Made by a program: the position numbers and the translations under genes. The notes under the pieces were generated by a model. The model was given only the letters and a program-made list of their open reading frames with translations, was not told where the DNA came from and made no database searches. 64,000 nt of DNA from Xanthomonas bromi (GTDB lineage: Bacteria > Pseudomonadota > Gammaproteobacteria > Xanthomonadales > Xanthomonadaceae): contig NZ_FLTX01000006.1 in assembly GCF_900092025.1 (NCBI RefSeq), forward strand, positions 1-64,000, written 5' to 3'. This document shows positions 35,458 to 43,931 of this stretch, piece after piece (the stretch's first letter is position 1; the number at the start of each line of letters is the position of its first letter).

Positions 35458-35894
35458 CCGCCATCCGTACCATTCTTCTGGCAGAAGACAGCCCGGCCGA
35501 TGCGGAGATGGCGGTCGACGCCTTGCGCGAAGCCCGCCTTGCCAACCCCATCGTGCACGTCGAAGATGGCGTGGAAGCCATGGACTATCTGTTGCGCCGG
35601 GGCATGTTCGCCGATCGCGAGGAAGGCCTGCCGGCAGTGCTGCTGCTGGACATCAAGATGCCGCGCCTGGACGGGCTGGAAGTGCTCAAGCAGGTGCGCA
35701 GCGACGAAACGCTCAAGCGCCTGCCGGTCGTGATCCTCTCGTCCTCGCGCGAAGAAAGCGATCTGGCCCGCAGCTGGGACCTGGGCGTGAATGCCTATGT
35801 CGTCAAGCCGGTGGATGTGGATCAGTTCTTCAACGCGGTCAAGACGCTCGGCACGTTCTGGGCGGTGATCAATCAGGCACCGGAGCTGGACTGA
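35454..35894 (+). CDS. Single-domain response regulator (Rcp1/CheY-like)
   Basis: A 146-residue receiver with no output domain. LAEDSPADAE is the acidic pocket, LLLDIKMPRLDG holds the phospho-acceptor Asp66, ILSSSREESDL is the switch strand and VVKPVD the conserved Lys. The length and the insert MDYLLRRGMFADREEGLP are typical of Rcp1-like regulators paired with phytochrome-type kinases. It is translationally coupled to the kinase before it and followed after three bases by a hybrid kinase, so it probably shuttles phosphate between them. Confidence 0.93.
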   Translation: MTAIRTILLAEDSPADAEMAVDALREARLANPIVHVEDGVEAMDYLLRRGMFADREEGLPAVLLLDIKMPRLDGLEVLKQVRSDETLKRLPVVILSSSREESDLARSWDLGVNAYVVKPVDVDQFFNAVKTLGTFWAVINQAPELD

Positions 35895-35897
35895 ACC

Positions 35898-37400
35898 ATG
35901 CCGCATGAGGGTGGCAACCTGGAGCAGCTGAAGATCCTTCTGGTGGAAGATTCACCGGAAGATGCCGAGCTGTTGTCCGACCAGTTGCTCGATGCCGGTC
36001 TGGATGCGGCATTCGAGCGCGTGGACAGCGAGCCTTCGCTGCGCGCCGCGCTGGATACCTTCCAGCCGGACATCGTGCTCTCGGACCTGAGCATGCCTGG
36101 CTTTTCCGGCCATCAGGCGCTGCGTCTGGTGCGCCAGAACGGTGCCACGCCCTTCATCTTCGTCTCCGGCACCATGGGTGAGGAGACCGCGGTCAAGGCG
36201 CTGCAGGATGGCGCCAACGACTACATCATCAAACACAACCCGACCCGCCTGCCGAGCGCGGTGATCCGTGCGATCCGCGAGGCGCGCGCCGATCTGGAAC
36301 GTCAGCGCGTGGAAAGCGAGTTGATGCGCGCGCAGCGACTGGAAAGCCTGGCGATGCTGGCGGCCGGCCTGAGCCATGATCTGCGCAATATCCTGCAGCC
36401 GTTGTTGATCGTGCCCGACCTGTTGGCCGGGCGCACCGACGACCCGCAGCTGCGTCAGCTGGCCAACGTGGTGGCCGAATGCGGCCGGCGCGGGCATGAG
36501 ATGGCCGAGTCGATGCTGTCGTTCGTGCGGGGGTCCAACAAACCGCGCGAGCAGGTGTCCCTTGCCAGTCTGTTCCAGGCCGTGCAGATGCTGCTCAAGA
36601 GCAGCCTGCCCGATGGCGTACGCCTGCAGATGGACACCATCGCCGCGGATCTGACCATCGAGGCCAACTACACCGAATTGCAGCAATGCCTGCTCAACCT
36701 GGGCTTGAACGCGATCCAGGCGATGCCGGCGGGCGGCACCCTGATCCTGTCGGCCGATCACTTCGATGCCACGCGCGTGCGCATGAGTGTTGTCGACACC
36801 GGCATGGGCATGAGCGATGAAACCCGCGTGCGCCTGTTCAGCCCGTTTTTCACCACCAAGGTTGATGGCACCGGGCTGGGGCTGATTTCGTGCAAGCGCA
36901 TCGTGGAGAGTTACGGCGGCAGCATCGTGGTCGATAGCCGCCTGGGCGAGGGCACGCGCTTCGACATGATCGTGCCGATGCGCGCGGTGTCGGTGGCGGT
37001 GACCGAAACCGAACTGCCGTTCGCACTTGGCCATGGGCAGCGCATCTTGTTGGTCGATGGCGAGGCCACGCGCCTGTCGCTGCTGGGCAACGCGCTCTCC
37101 AGTCAGGGCTATCAACCGCAGTTGGCCAGCGATGGTGCTGCGGCGCTGCAGCTGGTGCAGCAGCATGCGATGCCGGATCTGGTGATCATCGACAGCGACA
37201 TCATCCTGCTCTCGGCAGTGAGCATTCTGTTGAGCATGCAGGAACTTGGATATCAGGGCCCGGCGATTGTGCTGGAAGATGTTGGCAAGCCGCTGCATCG
37301 TGCGCATTTTCCGTCGGATCTGCCGGTGCATGTGCTGCGCAAACCGCTGGAAATGCGCCGGGTATTTCGCGCCGTCTCGCACGCGCTGGAAGTTGCCTGA
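35898..37400 (+). CDS. Soluble hybrid kinase: receiver, histidine kinase, degenerate receiver
   Basis: A 500-residue cytoplasmic protein. The N-terminal receiver has ILLVEDSPEDAE and Asp63 in IVLSDLSMPG. The kinase core has His160 in AAGLSHDLRNILQPLL, the N-box LGLNAIQAMPAGG, VDTGMGMS, and FTTKVDGTGLGL. A C-terminal receiver-like domain (about residues 378-500) has ILLVDGEA in place of the usual paired acids and LVIIDSDI at the acceptor position, so it may be degenerate. It follows the small receiver by three bases, giving a three-protein relay. No output domain is present. Confidence 0.9.
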   Translation: MPHEGGNLEQLKILLVEDSPEDAELLSDQLLDAGLDAAFERVDSEPSLRAALDTFQPDIVLSDLSMPGFSGHQALRLVRQNGATPFIFVSGTMGEETAVKALQDGANDYIIKHNPTRLPSAVIRAIREARADLERQRVESELMRAQRLESLAMLAAGLSHDLRNILQPLLIVPDLLAGRTDDPQLRQLANVVAECGRRGHEMAESMLSFVRGSNKPREQVSLASLFQAVQMLLKSSLPDGVRLQMDTIAADLTIEANYTELQQCLLNLGLNAIQAMPAGGTLILSADHFDATRVRMSVVDTGMGMSDETRVRLFSPFFTTKVDGTGLGLISCKRIVESYGGSIVVDSRLGEGTRFDMIVPMRAVSVAVTETELPFALGHGQRILLVDGEATRLSLLGNALSSQGYQPQLASDGAAALQLVQQHAMPDLVIIDSDIILLSAVSILLSMQELGYQGPAIVLEDVGKPLHRAHFPSDLPVHVLRKPLEMRRVFRAVSHALEVA

Positions 37401-37492
37401 CATCACGTTTCTACGCACTCGGCATGTGCGTTGGTCGGTTCAATGCGATTGCAACAGTTGACGCCCACGCCGGCCTCATGCGCGAATACCGC

Positions 37493-38011
37493 ATGACCAC
37501 CGTGCTTCTCAGCCTCGGCAGCAACGTCCAGCCGGCCCACTACTTGCGCTTGGCCGTCTCCGCCTTGCGCACACGCTTTGGCCAGCTCGATGTTTCCCCC
37601 GCGTACCGCACGCCGGCGGTGGGTTTCGACGGGCCGGACTTCGTCAATAACGCGGTGATGCTGGAGACCGATCTGGACCTGCACGCGCTCGATGATTGGC
37701 TGCATGCATTGGAAGACGCGCACGGCCGCGATCGTAGCGGGCCGCGTTTCAGCGACCGCACCCTGGATGTGGATGTGGTGTTCTTCGGCGATTGCATCAT
37801 CGAAGGTCCAGGGCATCTGCGCATCCCGCGGCCCGAGCTCAAGCACGCATTCGTGCTCAAGCCGCTGGCCGATATCGCGCCGCACTTCATCGACCCGCTC
37901 AGTGGGCGAACGTTGGCGGCGTTGTGGCAAGCGCATCCGCAATACGGCAGCGCGTTTGCCACGGTGGAGCTGGATGAGGTCGCTGCGCCGGAGTTGAGTG
38001 CGGCGCAGTAG
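37493..38011 (+). CDS. folK: 2-amino-4-hydroxy-6-hydroxymethyldihydropteridine pyrophosphokinase
   Basis: A 172-residue HPPK, which transfers pyrophosphate from ATP to 6-hydroxymethyl-dihydropterin in folate synthesis. It starts TTVLLSLGSNVQPAHYLRLA and has RYRTP-like PAYRTPAVGFDGPDFVNNAV and the signature DRTLDVDVVFFGD followed by LRIPRPELKHAFVLKPLADI. I chose ATG 37493; the frame opens at 37424 but the extra residues are not conserved-looking. It is convergent with a pteridine reductase gene, so two pterin enzymes lie side by side. Confidence 0.93.
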   Translation: MTTVLLSLGSNVQPAHYLRLAVSALRTRFGQLDVSPAYRTPAVGFDGPDFVNNAVMLETDLDLHALDDWLHALEDAHGRDRSGPRFSDRTLDVDVVFFGDCIIEGPGHLRIPRPELKHAFVLKPLADIAPHFIDPLSGRTLAALWQAHPQYGSAFATVELDEVAAPELSAAQ

Positions 38012-38176
38012 CACCGTTCTGACGGCGTAGATGAGCGCGGCCGCGCAAGCGTGCGAGTCGCGGTACGAGGTGCGGAAACTGTCTGGCAGTGGCCACTTGG
38101 CGATGTGGCAACGCAGCTGACGCGCGCTGCCCGCAGAGCGACCCTGCGCAGCGAACGCATGCAGGAGCGGGACGCG

Positions 38177-38914
38177 CTAACTGAGCTGTCGGCCACCATC
38201 GACGTGCAGGGTATGCCCGGTAACGAAGCTGGCCTCGTCCAGCAACCAACGCACCGCTTCGGCAACTTCTTCCGGCGTACCGATGCGCGCCAGTGGCGTG
38301 CGTGCGAGCAGCGCCTGCTTGGCCTCGGAGGGCTTGCCTTCTTCCGGCCACAGGATCGCCCCAGGTGCGACCGCGTTGACGCGCACGTGCGGCGCCAGTT
38401 CCAGCGCGAGCGAGCGGGTCAGCATGTCCAGCGCGCTCTTGGACGCGCCGTACAGCGGGTGGTTGCGCATGGGCTGCTGCGCGTGCAGATCGGTGAGGTT
38501 GACGATGGCGCCGCGGTGCTGGCGCAACTGTGCTGCGGCTGCCTGGGCGATGAAGAACGGCGCACGTGCATTCACCGCAAACAATTCGTCCCATTGCGCT
38601 GCAGTGGCCTCGCCAATGGTGGTGGGGTAGAACGCCGAGGCGTTGTTGACCACGCCATCCAGGCGACCAAACGCGGCCAGGCAATCGGCCACCAATTGCG
38701 CAGGCGCGTCGGGCAGGCGCAGATCGGCGTGCAAGGCGTGGGCACTGCCGGCACGCTGTGCGCACAGCTCGGCCACGCGCGCGTCCAGCGCGTCGCCAGA
38801 GCGGTGTGCGTGCAAGGCCACGCAGTAGCCGGCGGCATGCAGCGTGGTGGCGATCTGCGCGCCGATGCGGCGGCCTGCGCCGGTGATCAACACCACCTTG
38901 GAACTGTCTGTCAT
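38177..38914 (-). CDS. Pteridine reductase (short-chain dehydrogenase, PTR1-like)
   Basis: A 245-residue SDR. It carries the pteridine-reductase form of the cofactor motif, TGAGRRIGAQIA (TGxxxRxG instead of TGxxxGxG), then VVNNASAFYPT, and the catalytic Tyr-xxx-Lys in LYGASKSALDML; NAVAPGAILWPE and TGHTLHVDGGRQLS complete the fold. Such enzymes reduce dihydropterins or dihydrofolate with NADPH. ATG 38914 gives the standard start. It is convergent with folK and divergent from the methyltransferase at 38982. Confidence 0.9.
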   Translation of the reverse strand: MTDSSKVVLITGAGRRIGAQIATTLHAAGYCVALHAHRSGDALDARVAELCAQRAGSAHALHADLRLPDAPAQLVADCLAAFGRLDGVVNNASAFYPTTIGEATAAQWDELFAVNARAPFFIAQAAAAQLRQHRGAIVNLTDLHAQQPMRNHPLYGASKSALDMLTRSLALELAPHVRVNAVAPGAILWPEEGKPSEAKQALLARTPLARIGTPEEVAEAVRWLLDEASFVTGHTLHVDGGRQLS

Positions 38915-38981
38915 GGCGTACTCGCTCGGCGTTGCAAAGGGCTCGGCTATCCTGTGCATTGTCCCCGCAACCGGTGCCTGC

Positions 38982-40166
38982 ATGCACGCCGACCTTCCCA
39001 CACCCGATCCGGACGCGCTGGCGCACAGCGACCGGCTGGCTGCGCATGTGCGCGCCGAAATCCAGGCCGCCGGCGGTGCGATTGCGTTTTCGCGCTTCAT
39101 GGAGCTGGCGCTGTATGCCCCCGGCCTGGGCTATTACAGCGCCGGTGCGAGCAAGTTCGGCGAGGCCGGGGATTTCGTCACCGCGCCGGAATTGGGGCCG
39201 CTGTTTGCAGCCACCGTCTCCGGCGCGTTGGCGCCGGTGTTGCAGCAGCTCGGGCCGCAGGCACGGGTGCTGGAAGTGGGCGGTGGTAGCGGCGCGTTTG
39301 CCGAAGTCACGCTCAAGCGGCTGTTGGAGCTGGACGCGCTGCCCGAGCGTTACGCGATCCTGGAGCCCAGCGCCGACCTGCGCGAGCGTCAGCGCGAGCG
39401 GCTGGGGCGCAGTCTGATTCCGCCGGTATTCGATCTGGTGGAGTGGCTGGATGCGCCGTTCCCTGACGATTGGGATGGCGTCCTGTTCGCGAACGAAGTC
39501 ATCGATGCATTGCCCACGCCGCGCTTCGCACTGCGCAATGGCGAGGTGTACGAAGAAACCGTGGTGCTGGATGCGCAGCAGCAGTTCGCACGCGGCGAGC
39601 AACCGGCCGATGCGTTGCTCGGCGCGGCCGTGCGGCATCTTGAGCGCTATCTGAAGCAGCCGTTCGCCGATGGCTATCGCTCCGAGTTGCTGCCGCAGTT
39701 GCCGTACTGGATTCAGGCGGTGGCCGGCGGATTGAAGCGCGGTGCGATGTTGTTCGTCGACTACGGTTACCCGCGTGGCGAGTTCTATCGTGCGCAGCGC
39801 GAGGACGGCACCTTGCGTGCGTTCTATCGGCATCGCATGCATGAAGATCTGTATCGTTGGCCGGGTCTGCAGGATCTGACCGCATCGGTGGACTTCACCG
39901 CGTTGGCCGAGGCGGGCACCGGCGCAGGTTTCGAGTTGGCCGGTTATTGCACGCAGGCAAGCTTCTTGCTCGGTAACGGGCTGGATGCATTACTGGCACA
40001 GGCCGATACGCGCACCGATGAAGTGGGGCGGATGCGTCTGCGCGAACAGATCAAGCGGCTGACGCTGCCCAGCGAGATGGGCGAGCGCTTCCAGGTGATG
40101 GGCTTCTCGCGCGATGTCGACTTTGCACCTGCATTCCTTGCAGGCGATCTCACATGGCGGTTGTGA
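38982..40166 (+). CDS. NDUFAF7/MidA-family SAM-dependent protein methyltransferase
   Basis: A 394-residue class I methyltransferase of the DUF185/MidA family. Blocks are GAIAFSRFMELALYAPGLGY, GDFVTAPELGPLF, the SAM-binding LEVGGGSGAFAE, VLFANEVIDALPTPRF and MLFVDYGYPRGEFY. The mitochondrial member NDUFAF7 methylates an arginine of complex I during assembly; the bacterial substrate is not established. ATG 38982 is chosen because the family region begins soon after it; the frame opens at 38844 inside the divergent gene. It overlaps the VanZ gene by 13 bases. Confidence 0.88.
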   Translation: MHADLPTPDPDALAHSDRLAAHVRAEIQAAGGAIAFSRFMELALYAPGLGYYSAGASKFGEAGDFVTAPELGPLFAATVSGALAPVLQQLGPQARVLEVGGGSGAFAEVTLKRLLELDALPERYAILEPSADLRERQRERLGRSLIPPVFDLVEWLDAPFPDDWDGVLFANEVIDALPTPRFALRNGEVYEETVVLDAQQQFARGEQPADALLGAAVRHLERYLKQPFADGYRSELLPQLPYWIQAVAGGLKRGAMLFVDYGYPRGEFYRAQREDGTLRAFYRHRMHEDLYRWPGLQDLTASVDFTALAEAGTGAGFELAGYCTQASFLLGNGLDALLAQADTRTDEVGRMRLREQIKRLTLPSEMGERFQVMGFSRDVDFAPAFLAGDLTWRL

Positions 40167-40567
40167 CGTCGGCGCTACGGCCGTTTCATCGGCCGCGGTT
40201 GTGGGTGGGCTTGTGGATCGCTGCGATCGTCGTGGTGATCGCGGTCTGCCTGGGGCCGCCGCCGGAGATTCCGGAGCTGCCGGATAACAGCGACAAGGGC
40301 GAGCACTTTTTGACCTTTGCGCTGTTGTGCTGGGGCGCGGTGCAGTTGTTTGCTCGCCGTCGCGCGCAGCTCGTTGCGGCCATCGGCCTGGTGGGGTTGG
40401 GGATCGGCATCGAAATCGCGCAAGGCGCACTGACGACCAATCGAAGCGCCGACCCCTACGACGCGCTGGCCGACACGCTGGGCATCCTGGCCGGTTTATG
40501 CCTGGCCTGGACGCCGCTGCGCTTTGTGATGTTGCGGATCGATCAGCGCCTGTTTGCGCGGCGTTGA
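40154..40567 (+). CDS. VanZ-family membrane protein
   Basis: A 137-residue membrane protein with four hydrophobic segments (for example LWIAAIVVVIAVCLGPP and AAIGLVGLGIGIEIAQGA). The VanZ-like pattern is DKGEHFLTFALLCWGAVQLF, then EIAQGALTTNRSADPYDALA. VanZ itself contributes to low-level teicoplanin resistance in enterococci; proteobacterial members have no known role. It overlaps the preceding methyltransferase gene and shares its transcript. Confidence 0.85.
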   Translation: MAVVTSALRPFHRPRLWVGLWIAAIVVVIAVCLGPPPEIPELPDNSDKGEHFLTFALLCWGAVQLFARRRAQLVAAIGLVGLGIGIEIAQGALTTNRSADPYDALADTLGILAGLCLAWTPLRFVMLRIDQRLFARR

Positions 40568-40807
40568 GTGCGCCGCGTTGGTGTGCCTGGCGTGGATGCC
40601 TGCACGCGTTGAGCCGGATCGCTAGCAATCCCGGTCCGTTGCTGGCGGTGTGACCGCAACAGTGACGTGGCAACGATCAGCGGACGTCGCCACCAGGCTC
40701 ACCGCATATTCGGTGCGTTGTCTGCATGCCATGGCACGTGCCGCAGCATTCCGCGCGCAGGTGGCCGTTGCCGCGCGCGCGCGGGCCGGTCAACCGATCC
40801 GGTCGCG

Positions 40808-42853
40808 TCACAGCTTCATGTTCAGACCGATGTAGAGCTGGCGCCCGGCCGCCGGCGAAAACATCGGTTGTGCCTGCGACCAGAAAAAGCTGTCGTACCA
40901 GGCATAGGCGTAGTCGCGGCCGGTGGCATTGCGAACCTGAAGGTCTACGCTCCAGGCGGGGTTGAGGGTGTATCTGGCGGTGAGGTCCAGCGTCGCAAAA
41001 CCGCCGTACTTGCCTGCCTGGTTGCGCTCTTCCAGGTAGTAATCGCCCTGGGCGCGTCCCTGCAGCCCAAGTTGCAGGGCATCGGTTGCGCGATAGTCCA
41101 GGCCGATGTTGCTGATGTAGCGCGGCGTTGCAGCCACTTCGTTGCCTTGCAGCGACACACTGGCATCGCGGTCGTCGCGGGCGATCTTGGCTTCCTGATA
41201 GGCATGCGACGCCCACAGCGTCCAGTTGTCGCCCAGCTGCGCGCTGATCTGCGCGTCCACGCCGCGACGGCGGGTCTTGCCCAGGGTGACGGTGGTAGCG
41301 GTAGCCGGCATGTTGGAGACCTCGTTTTCGGCATCCTGCTGCCACACCGCGATGCGCGCCTGGCTGCCTGCAAACGGGCTGAATTTCATGCCCAACTCCA
41401 TGCCGGTGTTGGTGGACGGGCGCACCTCGGCCTGGCCGGCGGTCAGATAGGCCGGTGCGGTGGAGCCGGTCAGCACCTGGAAGGTGCGGCCCCAGTTGGC
41501 ATACAGGTTGGTCGTCGGGCTAAACGCGTAGACCAGGCTGAGCTTGGGTTGCCCGATGGTGCCGTAGCGCTGCAGCGGTGCGCGCACGCCGCCCGGCAAC
41601 TGGGTGTCGCCATCGAAGCGATCCACGCGGTAGGCCGGGACGATCTTCAGCGCGTCGATCGGCTGGTAGATCGCCTGCACGTAGGCGCCCCAGTTGTCGA
41701 AGGTGTGGCGGTCGTCGTTCTGGACACGCGCCGGGGTGGCGTTGAAATCGGTGGGCTCGGCATAGCTGAAGCGCTCGCGCCTGTAAGCGTTGTCTTGATG
41801 TTCGTAATTGACGCCGCCTTCCAGGGTAAGGGTGTCGTTGGTGCGCCAGGTCAGTGTGTTGAGCATGCCGACCTGCGACTCGTCCCACATCCGGCGCTGG
41901 CGCGGTGCATTGCCGGTGGGCAGGTCGCTGAAGGTCACCCGACGGTCGTCGGCGTAGCTGTTGTAGTACAGCTTGGTCCCCAGGAACAGGCCTTCGGCCA
42001 GCTTCACGTCCATATGCACGCCGAGTTGGCGCATGTCGCGGTCGTCGCCATCGTTGCGATTGCGCAGGTCAGAGGCGCGGCGGTCGGCCTGCATCTCCGC
42101 GGCGGTCATGAAGCCGGGTTCATCGGCCTGGTTGTGGTACAGGCGTGCGGTCAGGCCGATGCGCATGCCGTCATCGAGATTGCCGTAGAACCACTTGCCG
42201 CCCAACGCATATTTGCTGGAGCGATCGTGGTCGCGATACCCGTCCGATGCCTGGACGCCCACGAAGTAGTTCTGTGCGAAGCCATCGCGTTCGCGCCCCA
42301 CGGCGATCTGTGCGCCGCGGGTGTTGAAGCTGCCGTAGGCCATGCGCGCGTCGGTGTAGTTGCCGCCCTGGCGAGTGCCGAAGTTGATGTTTCCGCCGAT
42401 GTTGTGCAGCCCGTAGCGTGGGTCGTTGGTGCCGCGCACCACTTCGATGTAGCTGATTTCCAGCGGAAACAGCATGTCGATGAAACGCTGGTTGCCGCTG
42501 TTGACGTTGCTGGGAATGCCGTCGATCAGCGTCTTGATCGCATTCAGATAGCCTTCGCCATTGAATGCGCGGAAGCTGACCTTGCCGGACTCGGCGCCCT
42601 GGCGGGTCTCGGTGAGCTGGATGCCCGGCATCTGTCCGAGCAGTTCCCAGCTGTAGGAGACGTTCTTGTCTGCGATCTGGTCGGCGCCGAGCACATCCAC
42701 CGAGGTCAACACCTGGTGGGCGGTGAGCTGGCCTTCGCCATGCTGGTGAACATCGACCTTGCCGAGCGTCAGCGCCGAATCCGACGACTGCGCGCGCGCT
42801 TCGGGGGCAAGCAGGGTAGCGACGACAGCCGCTGCGAGAAGGTGGGTTTTCAT
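40808..42853 (-). CDS. TonB-dependent outer membrane receptor, possibly zinc-regulated
   Basis: A 681-residue TonB-dependent receptor with signal peptide MKTHLLAAAVVATLLAPEA followed by RAQS. A plug domain contains LGADQIADK, SWELLGQMPGIQLTET and IKTLIDGIPSN, then a 22-strand type barrel follows, ending FSPAAGRQLYIGLNMKL with the C-terminal aromatic/hydrophobic strand. The mature start has a His-containing stretch (DVHQHGEGQ). The pattern is that of metal-chelate receptors. A Zur-box-like sequence lies about 55-75 bases upstream of the ATG, which hints at zinc or zincophore uptake rather than iron. No transporter partner is adjacent. Confidence 0.88.
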   Translation of the reverse strand: MKTHLLAAAVVATLLAPEARAQSSDSALTLGKVDVHQHGEGQLTAHQVLTSVDVLGADQIADKNVSYSWELLGQMPGIQLTETRQGAESGKVSFRAFNGEGYLNAIKTLIDGIPSNVNSGNQRFIDMLFPLEISYIEVVRGTNDPRYGLHNIGGNINFGTRQGGNYTDARMAYGSFNTRGAQIAVGRERDGFAQNYFVGVQASDGYRDHDRSSKYALGGKWFYGNLDDGMRIGLTARLYHNQADEPGFMTAAEMQADRRASDLRNRNDGDDRDMRQLGVHMDVKLAEGLFLGTKLYYNSYADDRRVTFSDLPTGNAPRQRRMWDESQVGMLNTLTWRTNDTLTLEGGVNYEHQDNAYRRERFSYAEPTDFNATPARVQNDDRHTFDNWGAYVQAIYQPIDALKIVPAYRVDRFDGDTQLPGGVRAPLQRYGTIGQPKLSLVYAFSPTTNLYANWGRTFQVLTGSTAPAYLTAGQAEVRPSTNTGMELGMKFSPFAGSQARIAVWQQDAENEVSNMPATATTVTLGKTRRRGVDAQISAQLGDNWTLWASHAYQEAKIARDDRDASVSLQGNEVAATPRYISNIGLDYRATDALQLGLQGRAQGDYYLEERNQAGKYGGFATLDLTARYTLNPAWSVDLQVRNATGRDYAYAWYDSFFWSQAQPMFSPAAGRQLYIGLNMKL

Positions 42854-43178
42854 GGATCGGACAGCACCAATGCGAAGTGGCGAGGCTGACCAGCGAATGT
42901 GTCAGTGATTGCAATATTATAACATAAATGGCATGTGTCCGATCAGGCGTCCCTGCGTATTCTCGGGAGCATCGCCTGGACGGAAGGGCTCCGCAGCACA
43001 GCGCATCGCGCCGATGCGTGGCCGGTGGCTGGAACTGATCTGCGCTTGCTGGAAGATGTCGCGTGGGTGACGCGATCGGGCGCCTGGACGAAGGTGCCGC
43101 CTCCCGGGAAAGCATGATGATGCGTTCGCGCCGACGGCACGCCATTGGCCGTTGTTTGCGACGTGCTTGTCGCCGCGC
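42854..43178. other. Intergenic stretch upstream of the TonB-dependent receptor
   Basis: It holds the receptor promoter region with the AT-rich Zur-like site and otherwise no supported gene, RNA or repeat. Confidence 0.4.
42906..42928 (-). promoter_or_regulatory. Zur-box-like operator upstream of the TonB-dependent receptor
   Basis: Read on the minus strand the site contains TTTATGTTATAATATTGC in an otherwise GC-rich region. The left arm ATGTTATA matches the known gamma-proteobacterial Zur consensus (GAAATGTTATA-N-TATAACATTTC) fully, the right arm only partly. It is placed where a repressor site for the receptor promoter would be. It could also be just an AT-rich promoter element. Confidence 0.5.
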
Positions 43179-43757
43179 TCAGCCGGACATGCGCACCGGG
43201 CGTTCGCGCAGCCACTTGGTGGCGACCCACTTTTCCCCAGCCAGGATCGGTGCGCCGGCGTGCAGGCTACGCGTCATCGGGTGTGGCCGGTCGTAGCTGA
43301 AAAACACCGCGTTGCCTTTGACCGCCGCAACATCCAGATGCTCGTCCGGAAAACGCGTGGCGCCGCCACGTTCGGGCGTGTTGAGGTACATCGCCAGTGA
43401 GGCGACGCGTTGGCCGCCGGCCTGCAACAACATCGGTGTGCCGGCCGCGTCCGGGTCGAAGTAATCGTAATGCGGCTGATATTGCCCACCGGTGGCGTAA
43501 CGCAGCACTTGCAGGCCTTCGCCGTGATCGACCGGCCAGTCGAGCAAACGTGCGATACGCGCCTCGATACGTTCGCACAGCGCATCCTGGCCAACGCGCA
43601 GACACATGCTGTCGCTGGTGCGCGCTGCATGCACCACATGCGCGCCATTGGCATTGTCCACGGTGCGCGAGCGCGCCAGGCGCGGCTGGGCCAAGGCGAT
43701 CAACCCATCGCATTCGTCGTCGGAAAGAAAACCGCCCAGCACCACCACGCGTGGCAG
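43179..43757 (-). pseudogene. 2OG-Fe(II) oxygenase (prolyl 4-hydroxylase-like), 5' truncated
   Basis: The minus strand encodes 192 residues of a prolyl-hydroxylase-type dioxygenase from LPRVVVLGGFLSDDECDGLI to the natural stop. The iron site is intact: His96 and Asp98 in QPHYDYF and His166 in RSLHAGAP, with 2-oxoglutarate-binding Lys176 in AGEKWVAT (numbering from the first retained residue). Upstream, the frame runs into sequence antisense to type II secretion genes, without an ATG or conserved residues. I infer that the 5' end was lost in the same deletion that removed gspC-F. A GTG in PRVVV could still start a shortened protein. Confidence 0.6.
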
Positions 43758-43766
43758 CGTCAGGCC

Positions 43767-43904
43767 GGTCTGGCGCCGGGCGATGTGCTGACCCAGATCA
43801 ACGGCCGCACGCTCGATGCAGAACACCTGCGCGTGCTGCCGGGCGGGGTGGTGGCGGTGATCGTGCTGTCGATCCTGCAATTCAACACCCTCGCGCTTGG
43901 TTGA
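43767..43904 (+). pseudogene. Deletion scar of type II secretion genes (gspC-like and gspF-like pieces)
   Basis: The plus frame encodes GLAPGDVLTQINGRTLD, which reads like the PDZ-type end of a GspC protein, running on into VVAVIVLSILQFNTLALG and a stop, which reads like the extreme C-terminus of GspF. The normal operon would have about 4.5 kb of gspC-D-E-F here. The gspG start follows 27 bases after the stop, as expected after gspF. I infer one or more deletions fused the ends. The assignment to C and F is by eye. Confidence 0.5.
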
Positions 43905-43931
43905 GCGCGACCGCTTATCTCGGAGATCGTC

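Noticed and set aside
40667-42889. A 740-codon plus-strand open frame opposite the TonB-dependent receptor
   Set aside because: The minus strand has a signal peptide, plug and barrel; the plus frame is only its shadow.
42906-42928. Fur box as the explanation of the AT-rich site before the receptor
   Set aside because: The site lacks GATAAT-type hexamers in the Fur arrangement and fits the ATGTTATA Zur half-site better; neither has been tested.
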